DNA of 42,048 nt from an uncultured Alphaproteobacteria bacterium (GTDB taxonomy: Bacteria > Pseudomonadota > Alphaproteobacteria > Caulobacterales > Aquidulcibacteraceae). The stretch covers positions 1-42,048 of the forward strand of contig CADEEL010000012.1 of the NCBI GenBank assembly GCA_902826335.1, in the 5' to 3' direction. Below are positions 7,983 through 16,354 of this stretch, piece after piece. Numbering within the stretch: the stretch's first letter is position 1; the number at the start of each line of letters is the position of its first letter. The position numbers and the translations under genes are program-made. Below the pieces are notes generated by a model. It was not told where the DNA came from and searched no databases. It saw only the letters and a list, made by a program, of their open reading frames with translations.

Positions 7983-9776
7983 ATGCCGACTTACACCGCG
8001 CCGTTGCGCGAATTCCGCTTCCTCTTTCGCGATCTGCTCAATGTGGAGCGTTACGCGAACCTGCCAGGCTTTGCCGACGCAAGCCCGGACCTGATCGACC
8101 AGGTGCTGGAGGAGGGCGCGAAATTCTGCCAGGAAGTGCTCACCCCGCTCAACGCGGTGGGTGATCGCGAAGGCTGCACGCGCCACGCCGATGGCTCGGT
8201 GACGACGCCGACCGGATTCAAGCAAGCCTACAAGCAATTGGTCGAGGCCGGCTGGCCCGGGCTTGGCAGCGATCCCGCTTATGGCGGCCAGGGCCTGCCG
8301 CACATCGTGGCGCTGGCCTGGAGCGAAATGGTGTCGAGCGCGAACATGGCGTTCGGCATGTATCCGGGCCTCAGCCACGGCGCTTATGAAGCGATCCTCC
8401 ATCACGGCAGTGATGAGCAGAAGCGCACCTATCTGCCCAAGCTGGTCAGCGGCGAATGGACCGGCACGATGAACCTCACCGAGCCGCATTGCGGCACGGA
8501 TTTGGGCCTCTTGCGCAGCAAGGCGGTTCCGCAAGCCGACGGCGGCTACAAGATCAGTGGGCAGAAGATTTTCATTTCCGCCGGCGAGCACGATTTGGCG
8601 GACAACATCATCCATCTTGTGCTCGCCCGCATCGAAGGCGCGCCGATGGGCACGAAGGGCATCTCGCTCTTTATCGTGCCGAAGATGCTGGTGAACGCCG
8701 ATGGCTCGCTCGGCGCGCGCAACGGCGTCTCGTGCGGCAAGATCGAGGAGAAGATGGGCATTCACGGCAACGCGACGTGCGTGCTCAATTATGACGAGGC
8801 GACGGGCTATCTCATCGGCGCGGAGAATAAGGGCCTCAATGCCATGTTCACGATGATGAATGTGGCGCGCCTGGGCGTGGGCCTGCAGGGCCTCGCGCAA
8901 AGCGAGGCGGCGTACCAGAACGGCGTCGCCTATGCGAAGGATCGCATGCAGGGCCGCTCCCTCACCGGCCCCAAGAACGCCGAAGGGCCCGCCGATCCCA
9001 TCATCGTGCATCCGGATATTCGCCGTATGCTGATGGACGCAAAGAGCTTCAATGAAGCCGCGCGCGCCTTCACCTATTGGACGGCGCTTTATGGCGATCT
9101 TTTGAATCTCTCGCCGGATGAAAAAGTGCGCGAGAAGGCCGGCGATTACATGGCGCTGATGACGCCGGTGCTCAAAGCCTATCTCACCGATAAAGGCTAT
9201 GAGAGCGCCACCAATTGCCAGCAAATCTTTGGCGGCCACGGCTATATCGAGGAATGGGGCATGAGCCAGTTCGTGCGCGATGCGCGCATCGCCATGATCT
9301 ATGAAGGCGCGAACGGCATTCAGGGGCTTGATCTGGTCGGGCGCAAACTGGCCGCCAATGGCGGGCGTGCGATCTTTTCCTTCTTCAACGAGATCGACTC
9401 GTTCCTCGCCGAACATGACGAGAGCGCCGAACTGAAGCCGTTCGTCGATGGCCTCAAGGCCGCGAAGGCCGATCTGCAGGAGGCCACCACCTGGCTGATG
9501 CAGAACGCCATGCAGAATTTCGACAACGCCGGCGCGGCGAGCCGCGATTATCTCCATCTCTTCGGGCTGACCGCGCTCGGCTATATGTGGGCGCTGATGG
9601 CCGAGGCTGCGCTCAAGGCCAAGGCGAATGGCGGCGGCGGCGATGCGTTCTACGATCACAAATTGACGACGGGCCGCTATTTCGTGGCGCGATCCCTCCC
9701 GGACACCGGCGCGCATCTCGCGAAACTGAAGACAGGCTCGGCGAGCCTCATGGAATTGCCCGCGGAGGCGTTTTAA
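7983..9776 (+). CDS. Acyl-CoA dehydrogenase with extra C-terminal domain (FadE5/DmdC-like)
   Basis: A 597-residue FAD enzyme, some 200 residues longer than short- or medium-chain acyl-CoA dehydrogenases because of a C-terminal helical extension (about 460-597, PF12806-like). The FAD and substrate-binding strand TGTMNLTEPHCGTDLG is near residue 160, and YEGANGIQG near 440 carries the expected catalytic Glu441. It performs the first alpha,beta-dehydrogenation of beta-oxidation, probably on medium to long chains. A GGAG motif sits 8 bases before ATG 7983. Its stop overlaps the next dehydrogenase (TAATG), showing an operon. Chain length is family-level inference. Confidence 0.9.
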   Translation: MPTYTAPLREFRFLFRDLLNVERYANLPGFADASPDLIDQVLEEGAKFCQEVLTPLNAVGDREGCTRHADGSVTTPTGFKQAYKQLVEAGWPGLGSDPAYGGQGLPHIVALAWSEMVSSANMAFGMYPGLSHGAYEAILHHGSDEQKRTYLPKLVSGEWTGTMNLTEPHCGTDLGLLRSKAVPQADGGYKISGQKIFISAGEHDLADNIIHLVLARIEGAPMGTKGISLFIVPKMLVNADGSLGARNGVSCGKIEEKMGIHGNATCVLNYDEATGYLIGAENKGLNAMFTMMNVARLGVGLQGLAQSEAAYQNGVAYAKDRMQGRSLTGPKNAEGPADPIIVHPDIRRMLMDAKSFNEAARAFTYWTALYGDLLNLSPDEKVREKAGDYMALMTPVLKAYLTDKGYESATNCQQIFGGHGYIEEWGMSQFVRDARIAMIYEGANGIQGLDLVGRKLAANGGRAIFSFFNEIDSFLAEHDESAELKPFVDGLKAAKADLQEATTWLMQNAMQNFDNAGAASRDYLHLFGLTALGYMWALMAEAALKAKANGGGGDAFYDHKLTTGRYFVARSLPDTGAHLAKLKTGSASLMELPAEAF

Positions 9777-10936
9777 TGGGGGCGCGCGCGATCGAGTCCA
9801 AATGGCGCGATAACGAAGAAATCCGCCTGTTCGAGGATAGCGCGCGCGAATTCTTCAAGCGCGAGGCGCCGCCCGCGCGCGTCGCCAAGTGGCGTGAAGA
9901 CGGCGTCGTCGAACGCGCGATGTGGACCAAGGCCGGCGAGGCGGGGCTTCTTTGCGTGTCGACGCCGGAGGCGTATGGCGGCGCGGGCGGGGATTTCCGC
10001 CATGAATGCGTGATCATGGAGGCGCAAGCGGCGCTTGGCGTCGAAGGCTTTGGGCTTTCGCTGCACAATTCCATCGTCGCGCCTTATCTCTATACCTATG
10101 GCAGCGAAGAGCAGAAGCGGAAGTGGTTGCCGCGCATGGCCACGGGTGAGCTCGTCACCGCCATCGCCATGACCGAGCCTGGCGCCGGCAGCGATCTGCA
10201 AGGCGTCAAGACGACCGCCAAGAAAGACGGCAATCATTATGTGTTGAACGGCCAGAAAACCTTCATCACTAATGGGCAGACCGCCAATCTCATCATCGTT
10301 GTGTGCAAGACCGATCCGGCCCAAGGCGCGCGCGGCACGTCCTTGATCGTGGTGGAGACCGACGAGGTCGAAGGCTTCAGGCGCGGGCGCAATCTCGATA
10401 AGATCGGCCAGGAGGCGCAGGACACCTCGGAACTCTTCTTCGATGATGTGCGCGTGCCCACCTCCAACCTCATCGGCATGGAGGAGGGGCAGGGCTTTTT
10501 TCAATTGATGGGGCAATTGCCGCAGGAGCGGCTGCAGATCGCCGTGCAGGGCGTCGCCATGATCGAGCGCGCGCTTGAGGTGACGATCGCTTACGTCAAG
10601 GATCGTAAGGCGTTCGGTAAGACCATCCTCGATTTCCAAAACACGCAATTCAAGCTGGCCGAGTGCAAGACGGAAGCGACAGTCGCGCGTGTGTTTGTTG
10701 ATCGCTGCATAGACTTGCTGCTGGAAAAGAAGCTCGACGCGGCGACCGCCTCGATGGCGAAATATTGGGTCAGCGACATGCAGTGCAAGATCGTCGACGA
10801 GTGCCTGCAATTGCACGGCGGCTATGGCTACATGAATGAGTATGAGATCGCGCGCATGTACAAGGATGCGCGCGTGCAGCGCATCTATGGCGGCGCCAAT
10901 GAGATCATGAAGGTGCTGATCGCGAGGACTTTGTAG
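9776..10936 (+). CDS. Acyl-CoA dehydrogenase, long-chain (ACADL-like)
   Basis: A 386-residue acyl-CoA dehydrogenase starting at the ATG that overlaps the previous stop (TAATG, 9774-9778). Motifs: AMTEPGAGSDLQG (near 125), NGQKTFITNG, KDRKAFGK, LHGGYGYMNEY and the C-terminal YGGANEIMK. The usual base in the last motif (YEG) is Gly here. The enzyme instead has LPQERLQIA with Glu251, the position used by long-chain enzymes and isovaleryl-CoA dehydrogenase, and the C-terminal third closely follows mammalian ACADL. The catalytic base is therefore probably Glu251. It works with the preceding dehydrogenase and the thiolase downstream. Confidence 0.9.
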   Translation: MGARAIESKWRDNEEIRLFEDSAREFFKREAPPARVAKWREDGVVERAMWTKAGEAGLLCVSTPEAYGGAGGDFRHECVIMEAQAALGVEGFGLSLHNSIVAPYLYTYGSEEQKRKWLPRMATGELVTAIAMTEPGAGSDLQGVKTTAKKDGNHYVLNGQKTFITNGQTANLIIVVCKTDPAQGARGTSLIVVETDEVEGFRRGRNLDKIGQEAQDTSELFFDDVRVPTSNLIGMEEGQGFFQLMGQLPQERLQIAVQGVAMIERALEVTIAYVKDRKAFGKTILDFQNTQFKLAECKTEATVARVFVDRCIDLLLEKKLDAATASMAKYWVSDMQCKIVDECLQLHGGYGYMNEYEIARMYKDARVQRIYGGANEIMKVLIARTL

Positions 10937-10980
10937 ATTTCCGCGTCGCGGCCTGCCCGGCCGCGGCGGTCCGCGGAGTA

Positions 10981-11011
10981 GGCGCCAAGATTCAAGCGAG
11001 TCTTTGGCGCC
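10981..11011 (+). repeat. Intergenic inverted repeat before the thiolase gene
   Basis: GGCGCCAAGA (10981-10990) and TCTTTGGCGCC (11001-11011) form a GC-rich hairpin with a 10-nt loop in the 141-bp gap between the second dehydrogenase and the thiolase. There is no T-run after it, so it is more likely an mRNA stabiliser or intergenic repeat than an intrinsic terminator. Confidence 0.5.
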
Positions 11012-11077
11012 AGGGGCGGCTCCGGCCCTACGGAGGGTGTGTTGAAGGCGGCGCACGGCGCCGCGAGGAGTGACGAT

Positions 11078-12289
11078 ATGGCCGAGGCCTATATTTTTGA
11101 TGCGGTGCGCACGCCGCGCGGCAAGGGCAAGAACACCGGATCGCTGCATGAGATCACGGCGCTGTCGCTGGCGTCGCAGGCGCTCATCGCGCTCAAGGAG
11201 CGCAACAATCTCGATACGTCGAAGGTTGATGATGTCGTGCTCGGCTGCGTCGCCCCTGTGGGCGAGCAGGGCAGCGATGTCGCGCGCGTGGCGGTGATCA
11301 ACGCGGACTATGCCGAAAGCGTCGCTGGCGTGCAGATCGATCGCTTCTGCGCCTCGGGGCTGGAAGCGTGCAACATGGCGGCCGCGAAGGTGAAATCAGG
11401 CGAAGCGGATTTGGCCATCGGCGGCGGCGTCGAAAGCATGAGCCGCGTGCCCATGGGTTCGAATGGCGGCGCCTGGCCGATGGATCCGTCCGTGGCGTTC
11501 AAATCATATTTCACACCCCAAGGCGTCGGCGCGGACGTGATCGCCACCAAGTATGGTTTCTCGCGCGACGATGTGGACGCTTACGCCATCCGCTCCCAGC
11601 AGCGCGCCGCGCAGGCCTGGAAAGAAGGGCGCTTCAAGAAATCCATCGTGCCGGTGAAGGATCAATTGGGCGCGATCATTCTCGATCATGATGAGCACAT
11701 GCGCCCCGATACGACCATGCAATCGCTCGCTTCGCTGGAGCCGTCCTTCAAGGCGCAGGGCGAGATGATGCCCGGCTTCGACGCCGTGCTGCAGATGCGT
11801 TATCCGGAGGTGGAGAAGGTCAATCACGTGCACCATGCCGGCAATTCCTCCGGCATCGTGGACGGCGCCTCGGCGGTGCTGATCGGCACGAAGGAAATGG
11901 GCGAGGCGCTGGGCCTCAAGCCGCGTGCGCGCATGGTCGGCGCCGCTTCCATTGGCTCCGAGCCGGGCATCATGCTGACGGGGCCGGAATTCGTCACCGC
12001 GAAAGTGCTGAAGAAACTCGGCCTGACGCCGAAGGATATTGACCTCTGGGAATTGAACGAGGCGTTCGCGTCCGTCGTGCTGCGCTGGATGCAGGCGTTC
12101 GATCTCGATCCGGACGTGGTCAATGTGAATGGCGGCGCCATCGCCATGGGCCATCCCCTGGGCGCCACCGGCGGCATGATCCTCGGCACAATGGTCGATG
12201 AATTGGAGCGGCAAGGCAAACAACGCGCGCTGATCACTTTGTGCGTCGGCGCCGGCATGGGCACGGCCACGGTGATTGAGCGGGTTTGA
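11078..12289 (+). CDS. Acetyl-CoA C-acyltransferase (thiolase)
   Basis: A 403-residue thiolase, the usual length, catalysing thiolytic cleavage of 3-ketoacyl-CoA in the last step of beta-oxidation. Nucleophilic Cys91 lies in [12 protein letters not shown], the catalytic His359 in GHPLGATGG, and the second Cys389 in [14 protein letters not shown] lies about 8-13 bases before ATG 11078; the upstream GTG/TTG extensions lack such a site. It follows the two acyl-CoA dehydrogenases and would normally be followed directly by its FadJ partner. Here 528 bp containing a repeat-flanked DUF559 gene separates them. FadA-type function is most likely from context. Confidence 0.92.
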   Translation: MAEAYIFDAVRTPRGKGKNTGSLHEITALSLASQALIALKERNNLDTSKVDDVVLGCVAPVGEQGSDVARVAVINADYAESVAGVQIDRFCASGLEACNMAAAKVKSGEADLAIGGGVESMSRVPMGSNGGAWPMDPSVAFKSYFTPQGVGADVIATKYGFSRDDVDAYAIRSQQRAAQAWKEGRFKKSIVPVKDQLGAIILDHDEHMRPDTTMQSLASLEPSFKAQGEMMPGFDAVLQMRYPEVEKVNHVHHAGNSSGIVDGASAVLIGTKEMGEALGLKPRARMVGAASIGSEPGIMLTGPEFVTAKVLKKLGLTPKDIDLWELNEAFASVVLRWMQAFDLDPDVVNVNGGAIAMGHPLGATGGMILGTMVDELERQGKQRALITLCVGAGMGTATVIERV

Positions 12290-12313
12290 GTGTGAGCGGC
12301 CGCGTCCAGAATT

Positions 12314-12378
12314 CCTCCTCCCCCGCATGCGGGGGAGGTGTCGGCCCCGGCTCAAGCCCGGGGCCGACGGAGGGGGCG
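12314..12378 (+). repeat. Left inverted repeat of the DUF559 unit
   Basis: A 65-bp element with two nested hairpins: CTCCCCCGCATGCGGGGGAG first, then GGCCCCGG/CCGGGGCC, ending GACGGAGGGGGCG. Its outer 29 and inner 13 bases reappear in inverted orientation at 12738-12794 on the other side of the DUF559 gene. The terminal GGAGGGGG may also provide a ribosome binding site for that gene, ending about 10 bases before ATG 12388. Confidence 0.8.
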
Positions 12379-12387
12379 CGGCCGCGC

Positions 12388-12807
12388 ATGCGTTTGAAAG
12401 AATCGGACTCGCGCCCTCTTGCGCAAGGCTTAAGAAAACGCCTGACGCACGCCGAAACGATACTGTGGGCGCGCCTGAGGCGACGGCAGCTCCGCGGCGC
12501 AAAATTTCGGCGACAACATCCAGTAATGGCGTACGTCGCGGATTTCGCGTGCTTGGAGGCGCGGTTGATCGTGGAGGTTGACGGCGCGACGCACTCGACA
12601 CCCGATGAGCGAGCGCACGATGCGCGCCGCGATGACGTGCTCATGCACGCGGGATGGCGCATTTTGCGCCTCACCAACCTCGACATCTACCAGAATTTGG
12701 ACGGGACGCTCGAAGCGATCCAGCGGAGCCTCGCTTGCGCCCCCTCCGTCCCGGACTTTGTCCGGGACACCTCCCCCGCGCGCGGGGGAGGAGGGTTTAT
12801 GGAATAG
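12388..12807 (+). CDS. DUF559 domain protein (Vsr-like endonuclease fold)
   Basis: A 139-residue protein from ATG 12388. The DUF559 core runs from LTHAETILWARLRRR (near 20) through FRRQHPV, the acidic strand YVADFAC and VEVDGATHS (near 80), to HAGWRILRLTN (near 110). The acidic pair fits the PD-(D/E)XK/Vsr-like nuclease superfamily, but activity is unproven. An in-frame GTG at 12286 would add 34 residues encoded by the left repeat, of low-complexity type, so I prefer the ATG. The last 20-25 residues are encoded by the right repeat. It sits inside a beta-oxidation operon with no functional link to it, which suggests insertion. Confidence 0.75.
   Translation: MRLKESDSRPLAQGLRKRLTHAETILWARLRRRQLRGAKFRRQHPVMAYVADFACLEARLIVEVDGATHSTPDERAHDARRDDVLMHAGWRILRLTNLDIYQNLDGTLEAIQRSLACAPSVPDFVRDTSPARGGGGFME
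12738..12794 (+). repeat. Right inverted repeat of the DUF559 unit
   Basis: A 57-bp element whose reverse complement matches the left copy (12314-12378) at both ends: the 29-base CTCCCCC palindrome portion differs at two central bases, and GACGGAGGGGGCG is identical. Only the inner hairpin differs (CCGGAC/GTCCGG here). It encodes the C-terminus of the DUF559 protein and ends 24 bp before FadJ. Confidence 0.8.
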
Positions 12808-12817
12808 GAGAACCGAG

Positions 12818-15034
12818 ATGGAAAACTTCAAACTTGAGATCGATGGCGACGGCATAGCGCTCATCACGTTCGATGTGCCGGGCCGTTCGATGAACACGAT
12901 CACCGGCGGCGTCGTGCGCGATTTCATCGCGCTCACCGAGGAGATCAAATCGAACGACAAGATCAAGGGCGCGGTGCTCACGTCCGGCAAGGCGTCCGGC
13001 TTCTGCGCGGGCGCCGATCTTGGCGAAATGGGCTCTGGCGGCCTCTCCGGCGCCGGCGGCAAGGCGCCGAAGAATGAAGATGAGCGCCTCAAGGCCGCGT
13101 TCGAAGGCGCCTACACGCTCAACAAAACATTCCGCGCGCTGGAGACTTGCGGCAAGCCGGTCGCCTGCGCGCTTGAAGGGCTGGCGCTCGGCGGCGGGCT
13201 GGAGATCGCGCTCGCGTGCCATTTTCGCGTCGCGGCGGACAATCCGAAAATTCAACTGGGCCTGCCGGAATCGAAAGTGGGCCTACTGCCTGGCGCCGGC
13301 GGCACGCAACGCCTACCGCGTCTCATCGGTGTGCAGACGGCGGCTATGATGATCCTGCAGGGCGAATCCAAATCGCCGCAAGAAGCCAAGGCGCTGGGCT
13401 TCGTCAATGAAGTGGTTCCCGCCGGCAAGACTGTGGAAGCCGCGAAAGCCTGGGTGAAAGCCAATCCGAAAGCGGTCGCGCCCTGGGATGTGAAGGGCTT
13501 CCGCGTGAAGGATGGCCCTTATGCGCCGGGCGGGTCGATCGCCTTCGTCGGCGGCAACGCGCTGGTGCATAAGCAAACCAGCGGCAATTATCCCGCGCAA
13601 CGCAATATCCTGTCCTGCATCTATGAAGGCGTGCAGGTGCCGATCGATGCGGGGCTGCGCATCGAGAGCCGCTATTTCGTCAAGACGTCGCAGACGCCGC
13701 AAGCCAAGGGCATGATCCGCACGCTCTTCCTGGCCATGCAGGATCTCTCCAAGGGCGCCAATCGGCCCGCGGGCTTCGCGCCGTACGAGGTGAAGAAGGT
13801 CGCCGTGCTGGGCGCGGGCCTCATGGGCGCGGGCGTCGCCTATGTGCAGGCGAAAGCAGGCGTCGAGACCGTGCTGATCGACGTGTCCCAAGAGAACGCC
13901 GAGAAGGGCAAGGCCTATTCGCAACGCATCGTCGAGAAGGATATCGGGCGCGGCAAGCTCACCAAGGAAAAGGGCGATGCGCTGCTGGCGCTCATTACAC
14001 CGACCACGGATTATGCGCAGGTGAAGGGCGCCGATCTCGTCATCGAGGCGGTGTTTGAAAATCCAGAGCTCAAGGCGGACGTGACGAAAAAGGCCGAAGC
14101 GCACCTGGCGGATACGGCCGTGTTCGGCTCGAATACGTCGACTTTGCCGATCACGGGCCTCGCCAAAGCCTCGGCGCGGCCGGCCAATTTCATCGGCGTG
14201 CACTTCTTCTCGCCGGTCGAGCGCATGGGCCTTGTGGAGATTATCGTCGGCAAGGAAACGAGCCAGGAGACGCTCGCCAAGGCGATCGATTACGTGCTCA
14301 AAATCCGCAAGACGCCGATCGTCGTCAACGATTTCCGCGGCTTCTACACGTCGCGCTGCTTCGGCACCTACACCACCGAAGGCATCGAGATGCTGATGGA
14401 AGGCATTGCGCCGGCGATCATCGAGAATGTCGGGCGCCAGTGCGGCATGCCGATGGGCCCGCTTGAGGTGTCGGACTCGGTCGGCCTCGATACCGCGCTG
14501 AAGATTGGCAAGCAGATGGCCGAGGCGGCGGGCCAGGATTACAAGGGCGATGCGCGCGGCAAGCTGTTGAGCTGGATCGTCGAGGATAAGGGCCGCGTCG
14601 GCCGCAAGGCGGGCAAGGGCTTTTATGAGTATGACGACAAGAACAAACCCACGCGCCTGTGGCCGGACATCGCCACGCAAGTGGAGGTGAAGGTGCGCGA
14701 ATGCCCGCCCGCGCTGAAGGCCGAACTCACCAAGCGATACCTCTTCCGACAATGCATCGAAGTGGCGCGCTGCTTTGAAGAAGGCGTCATCACCGATCCG
14801 CGCGATGCGGATGTGGGCTCGATTCTGGCCTGGGGCTTTGCGCCTTATACGGGCGGCTGCGTTTCCTACATCGATCTCTTCTGGGGCGTCGAAGGCTTCG
14901 TGAAGGAGGCCGATCGCCTCGCCGATCAATATGGCGAGCGCTTCCGGCCCAATAAGCTTCTGCGCGACATGGCCGCCAAGGGCGAGAGCTTCTATGGCCG
15001 CTTCGGCGCCAAGAAGGAAAAGAAGGCGGCGTAA
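12818..15034 (+). CDS. fadJ: Bifunctional enoyl-CoA hydratase / 3-hydroxyacyl-CoA dehydrogenase (FadJ/FadB type)
   Basis: A 738-residue multifunctional beta-oxidation enzyme. N-terminal crotonase domain (about 1-190): oxyanion-hole GFCAGADLG, and both catalytic acids, Glu129 in LGGGLEIA and Glu151 in GLPESKVG. NAD-binding domain from about 325 with AVLGAGLMGAGVA. Dehydrogenase catalytic His462 in GVHFFSPVERM, with the C-terminal 3HCDH domains after 500. AGGAG ends 7 bases before ATG 12818. The neighbouring thiolase makes the FadAB-like complex. Whether it is FadB or FadJ in role cannot be settled by sequence reading. Confidence 0.93.
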   Translation: MENFKLEIDGDGIALITFDVPGRSMNTITGGVVRDFIALTEEIKSNDKIKGAVLTSGKASGFCAGADLGEMGSGGLSGAGGKAPKNEDERLKAAFEGAYTLNKTFRALETCGKPVACALEGLALGGGLEIALACHFRVAADNPKIQLGLPESKVGLLPGAGGTQRLPRLIGVQTAAMMILQGESKSPQEAKALGFVNEVVPAGKTVEAAKAWVKANPKAVAPWDVKGFRVKDGPYAPGGSIAFVGGNALVHKQTSGNYPAQRNILSCIYEGVQVPIDAGLRIESRYFVKTSQTPQAKGMIRTLFLAMQDLSKGANRPAGFAPYEVKKVAVLGAGLMGAGVAYVQAKAGVETVLIDVSQENAEKGKAYSQRIVEKDIGRGKLTKEKGDALLALITPTTDYAQVKGADLVIEAVFENPELKADVTKKAEAHLADTAVFGSNTSTLPITGLAKASARPANFIGVHFFSPVERMGLVEIIVGKETSQETLAKAIDYVLKIRKTPIVVNDFRGFYTSRCFGTYTTEGIEMLMEGIAPAIIENVGRQCGMPMGPLEVSDSVGLDTALKIGKQMAEAAGQDYKGDARGKLLSWIVEDKGRVGRKAGKGFYEYDDKNKPTRLWPDIATQVEVKVRECPPALKAELTKRYLFRQCIEVARCFEEGVITDPRDADVGSILAWGFAPYTGGCVSYIDLFWGVEGFVKEADRLADQYGERFRPNKLLRDMAAKGESFYGRFGAKKEKKAA

Positions 15035-15073
15035 TGCGGCGACATGCGCCTAACTTGTCGAACATCGCTCCAA

Positions 15074-15209
15074 CCCTTCTCCCGCCCGGGCGGGAGAAGG
15101 TGGACGCGAGCGAAGTGAGCGGACGGATGAGGGTGGGGTCGGCGAAAGCGCAAACACCCCTCATCCGTCAGCTTCGCTGACACCTTCTAGCCCTCTCGGG
15201 GGAGAAGGG
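15074..15209 (+). repeat. Paired inverted RIME-like intergenic repeats
   Basis: The left copy (15074-15137) has a CTTCTCCCG...CGGGAGAAG hairpin followed by GTGGACGCGAGCG...GGACGGATGAGGG. A degraded, inverted copy (15155-15209) reads ACCCCTCATCCGTC...CTCGGGGGAGAAGG. Only about 17 bp separates them. The arrangement is the same as at 40399-40553 and, with a gene in the loop, as at 12314-12794. The element fills most of the 206-bp gap between FadJ and the cyclophilin gene. Confidence 0.75.
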
Positions 15210-15240
15210 TTATTGTACGCGCCAGCGAAAAGGACGAGTT

Positions 15241-16143
15241 ATGCGAAACCTTGCACAGACGTGCGTGTTCATGCTGCTCCTCACCGCCTGCGCGTCCGTT
15301 GCGCCGCCGCCAACGACGACGCGCACGATCGCGCAAATCATGGAGACCATCCCGGCGAGCGATTGGGCGCCGCTCGATCCGGAAATGACGCTCTATATGG
15401 AGCTGCCGGCGGGCCGCGTGATCATCGCACTCGCGCCCGCTTACGCGCCCAATCACGTCGCCAACATTCGTGCGCTGGCGCGGGAAGGCTATTTCGACGG
15501 CGCGGCCATTGTGCGTGTGCAGGAAAACTATGTGGCGCAATGGTCGCGCACGGCGGAGTCGCCGCGCGAGATCCGAACGGCTCGGGCCACACTGCCGGCC
15601 GAGTTCGACCGCGCCATCACGCCCGACCTGCCCTTCGTGCGCCTGCCGGACCGCGATACGTATGCGGACGAAGTGGGGTTCTCGGGCGATTTCCCCATGG
15701 CGCGCGATCCGCGCACGCGGCGCACCTGGCTGACTCATTGCTATGGCATGGTCGGCGCGGGGCGCGATGTCGGCGCCGATACGGGCGGGGGAACCGAGCT
15801 TTACGTGAATATCGGCCAGTCGCCGCGCAATCTCGATTTGAATGTCACGCTGGTTGGGCGTGTTGTGCAGGGTATGGAGCTGATCACCGTGCTGCCGCGC
15901 GGCACGGGCGATCTGGGCTTTTATCTCACGCCGGGCGAACGCACGCCGATCCGCGCCATGCGCGTCGCCGCTGATGTTCCGCCCGCGGAGCGCACAAACC
16001 TGCAAACGCTGCGCACGGACAGCGCCAGTTTCGCCGAACTCATCGCCGCACGGCGCAACCGGCGCGATGAATGGTATCTCCATCCCGCTGGCGCGATTGG
16101 GCTATGCAACGCGCCGCTGCCGGTGCGCGCCGCGCCGCGGTGA
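15241..16143 (+). CDS. Cyclophilin-type peptidylprolyl isomerase, probable lipoprotein
   Basis: A 300-residue protein with a short signal peptide and lipobox LTAC (Cys near 17), so probably anchored in the envelope. The cyclophilin core begins around residue 50 (MTLYMELPAGRVIIALAP), continues with HVANIRALAREGYFDGAAIVRV and VAQW, and ends with LVGRVVQGMELI near 210. It is divergent: the usual FHRV active-site strand reads IVRV and long insertions are present, so isomerase activity is uncertain. It probably assists folding of exported proteins. It stands alone, downstream of an intergenic repeat pair. Confidence 0.83.
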   Translation: MRNLAQTCVFMLLLTACASVAPPPTTTRTIAQIMETIPASDWAPLDPEMTLYMELPAGRVIIALAPAYAPNHVANIRALAREGYFDGAAIVRVQENYVAQWSRTAESPREIRTARATLPAEFDRAITPDLPFVRLPDRDTYADEVGFSGDFPMARDPRTRRTWLTHCYGMVGAGRDVGADTGGGTELYVNIGQSPRNLDLNVTLVGRVVQGMELITVLPRGTGDLGFYLTPGERTPIRAMRVAADVPPAERTNLQTLRTDSASFAELIAARRNRRDEWYLHPAGAIGLCNAPLPVRAAPR

Positions 16144-16152
16144 AGCGCATTA

Positions 16153-16181
16153 TTGACTTTTCAATGATTTGAGCCCATATG
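16153..16181 (+). promoter_or_regulatory. Candidate promoter of the RNA helicase gene
   Basis: TTGACT (16153-16158) and CATATG (16176-16181) are 17 bp apart in an AT-richer pocket just after the cyclophilin stop. If used, it gives a leader of about 165 nt before the helicase start at 16355. Long leaders are common for cold-responsive RNA helicases. The -10 match is only moderate. Confidence 0.4.
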
Positions 16182-16354
16182 CCGGCTCAGCGACCGTCCG
16201 CCTGCTTGGTTAAATCAAGCGTTTGCGGGCGCGGGTCCCCTTCGAAGCGCAACCATCGACGTTCGGCGTCACTTCATTCGCCTTTCATCGCCGTCGCCGC
16301 GTTTCGCGCATCTTAAAGCGCGGCGTTTTCGCGCGCTCATGTGAAAGACAAATC

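Noticed and set aside
7920-9716. 598-codon minus-strand frame opposite the first acyl-CoA dehydrogenase
   Set aside because: Antisense shadow of a gene with complete catalytic motifs; translation is His/Arg/Ala-rich.
13313-14929. 538-codon minus-strand frame opposite FadJ
   Set aside because: Same antisense effect of high GC; the plus strand holds all FadJ domains.
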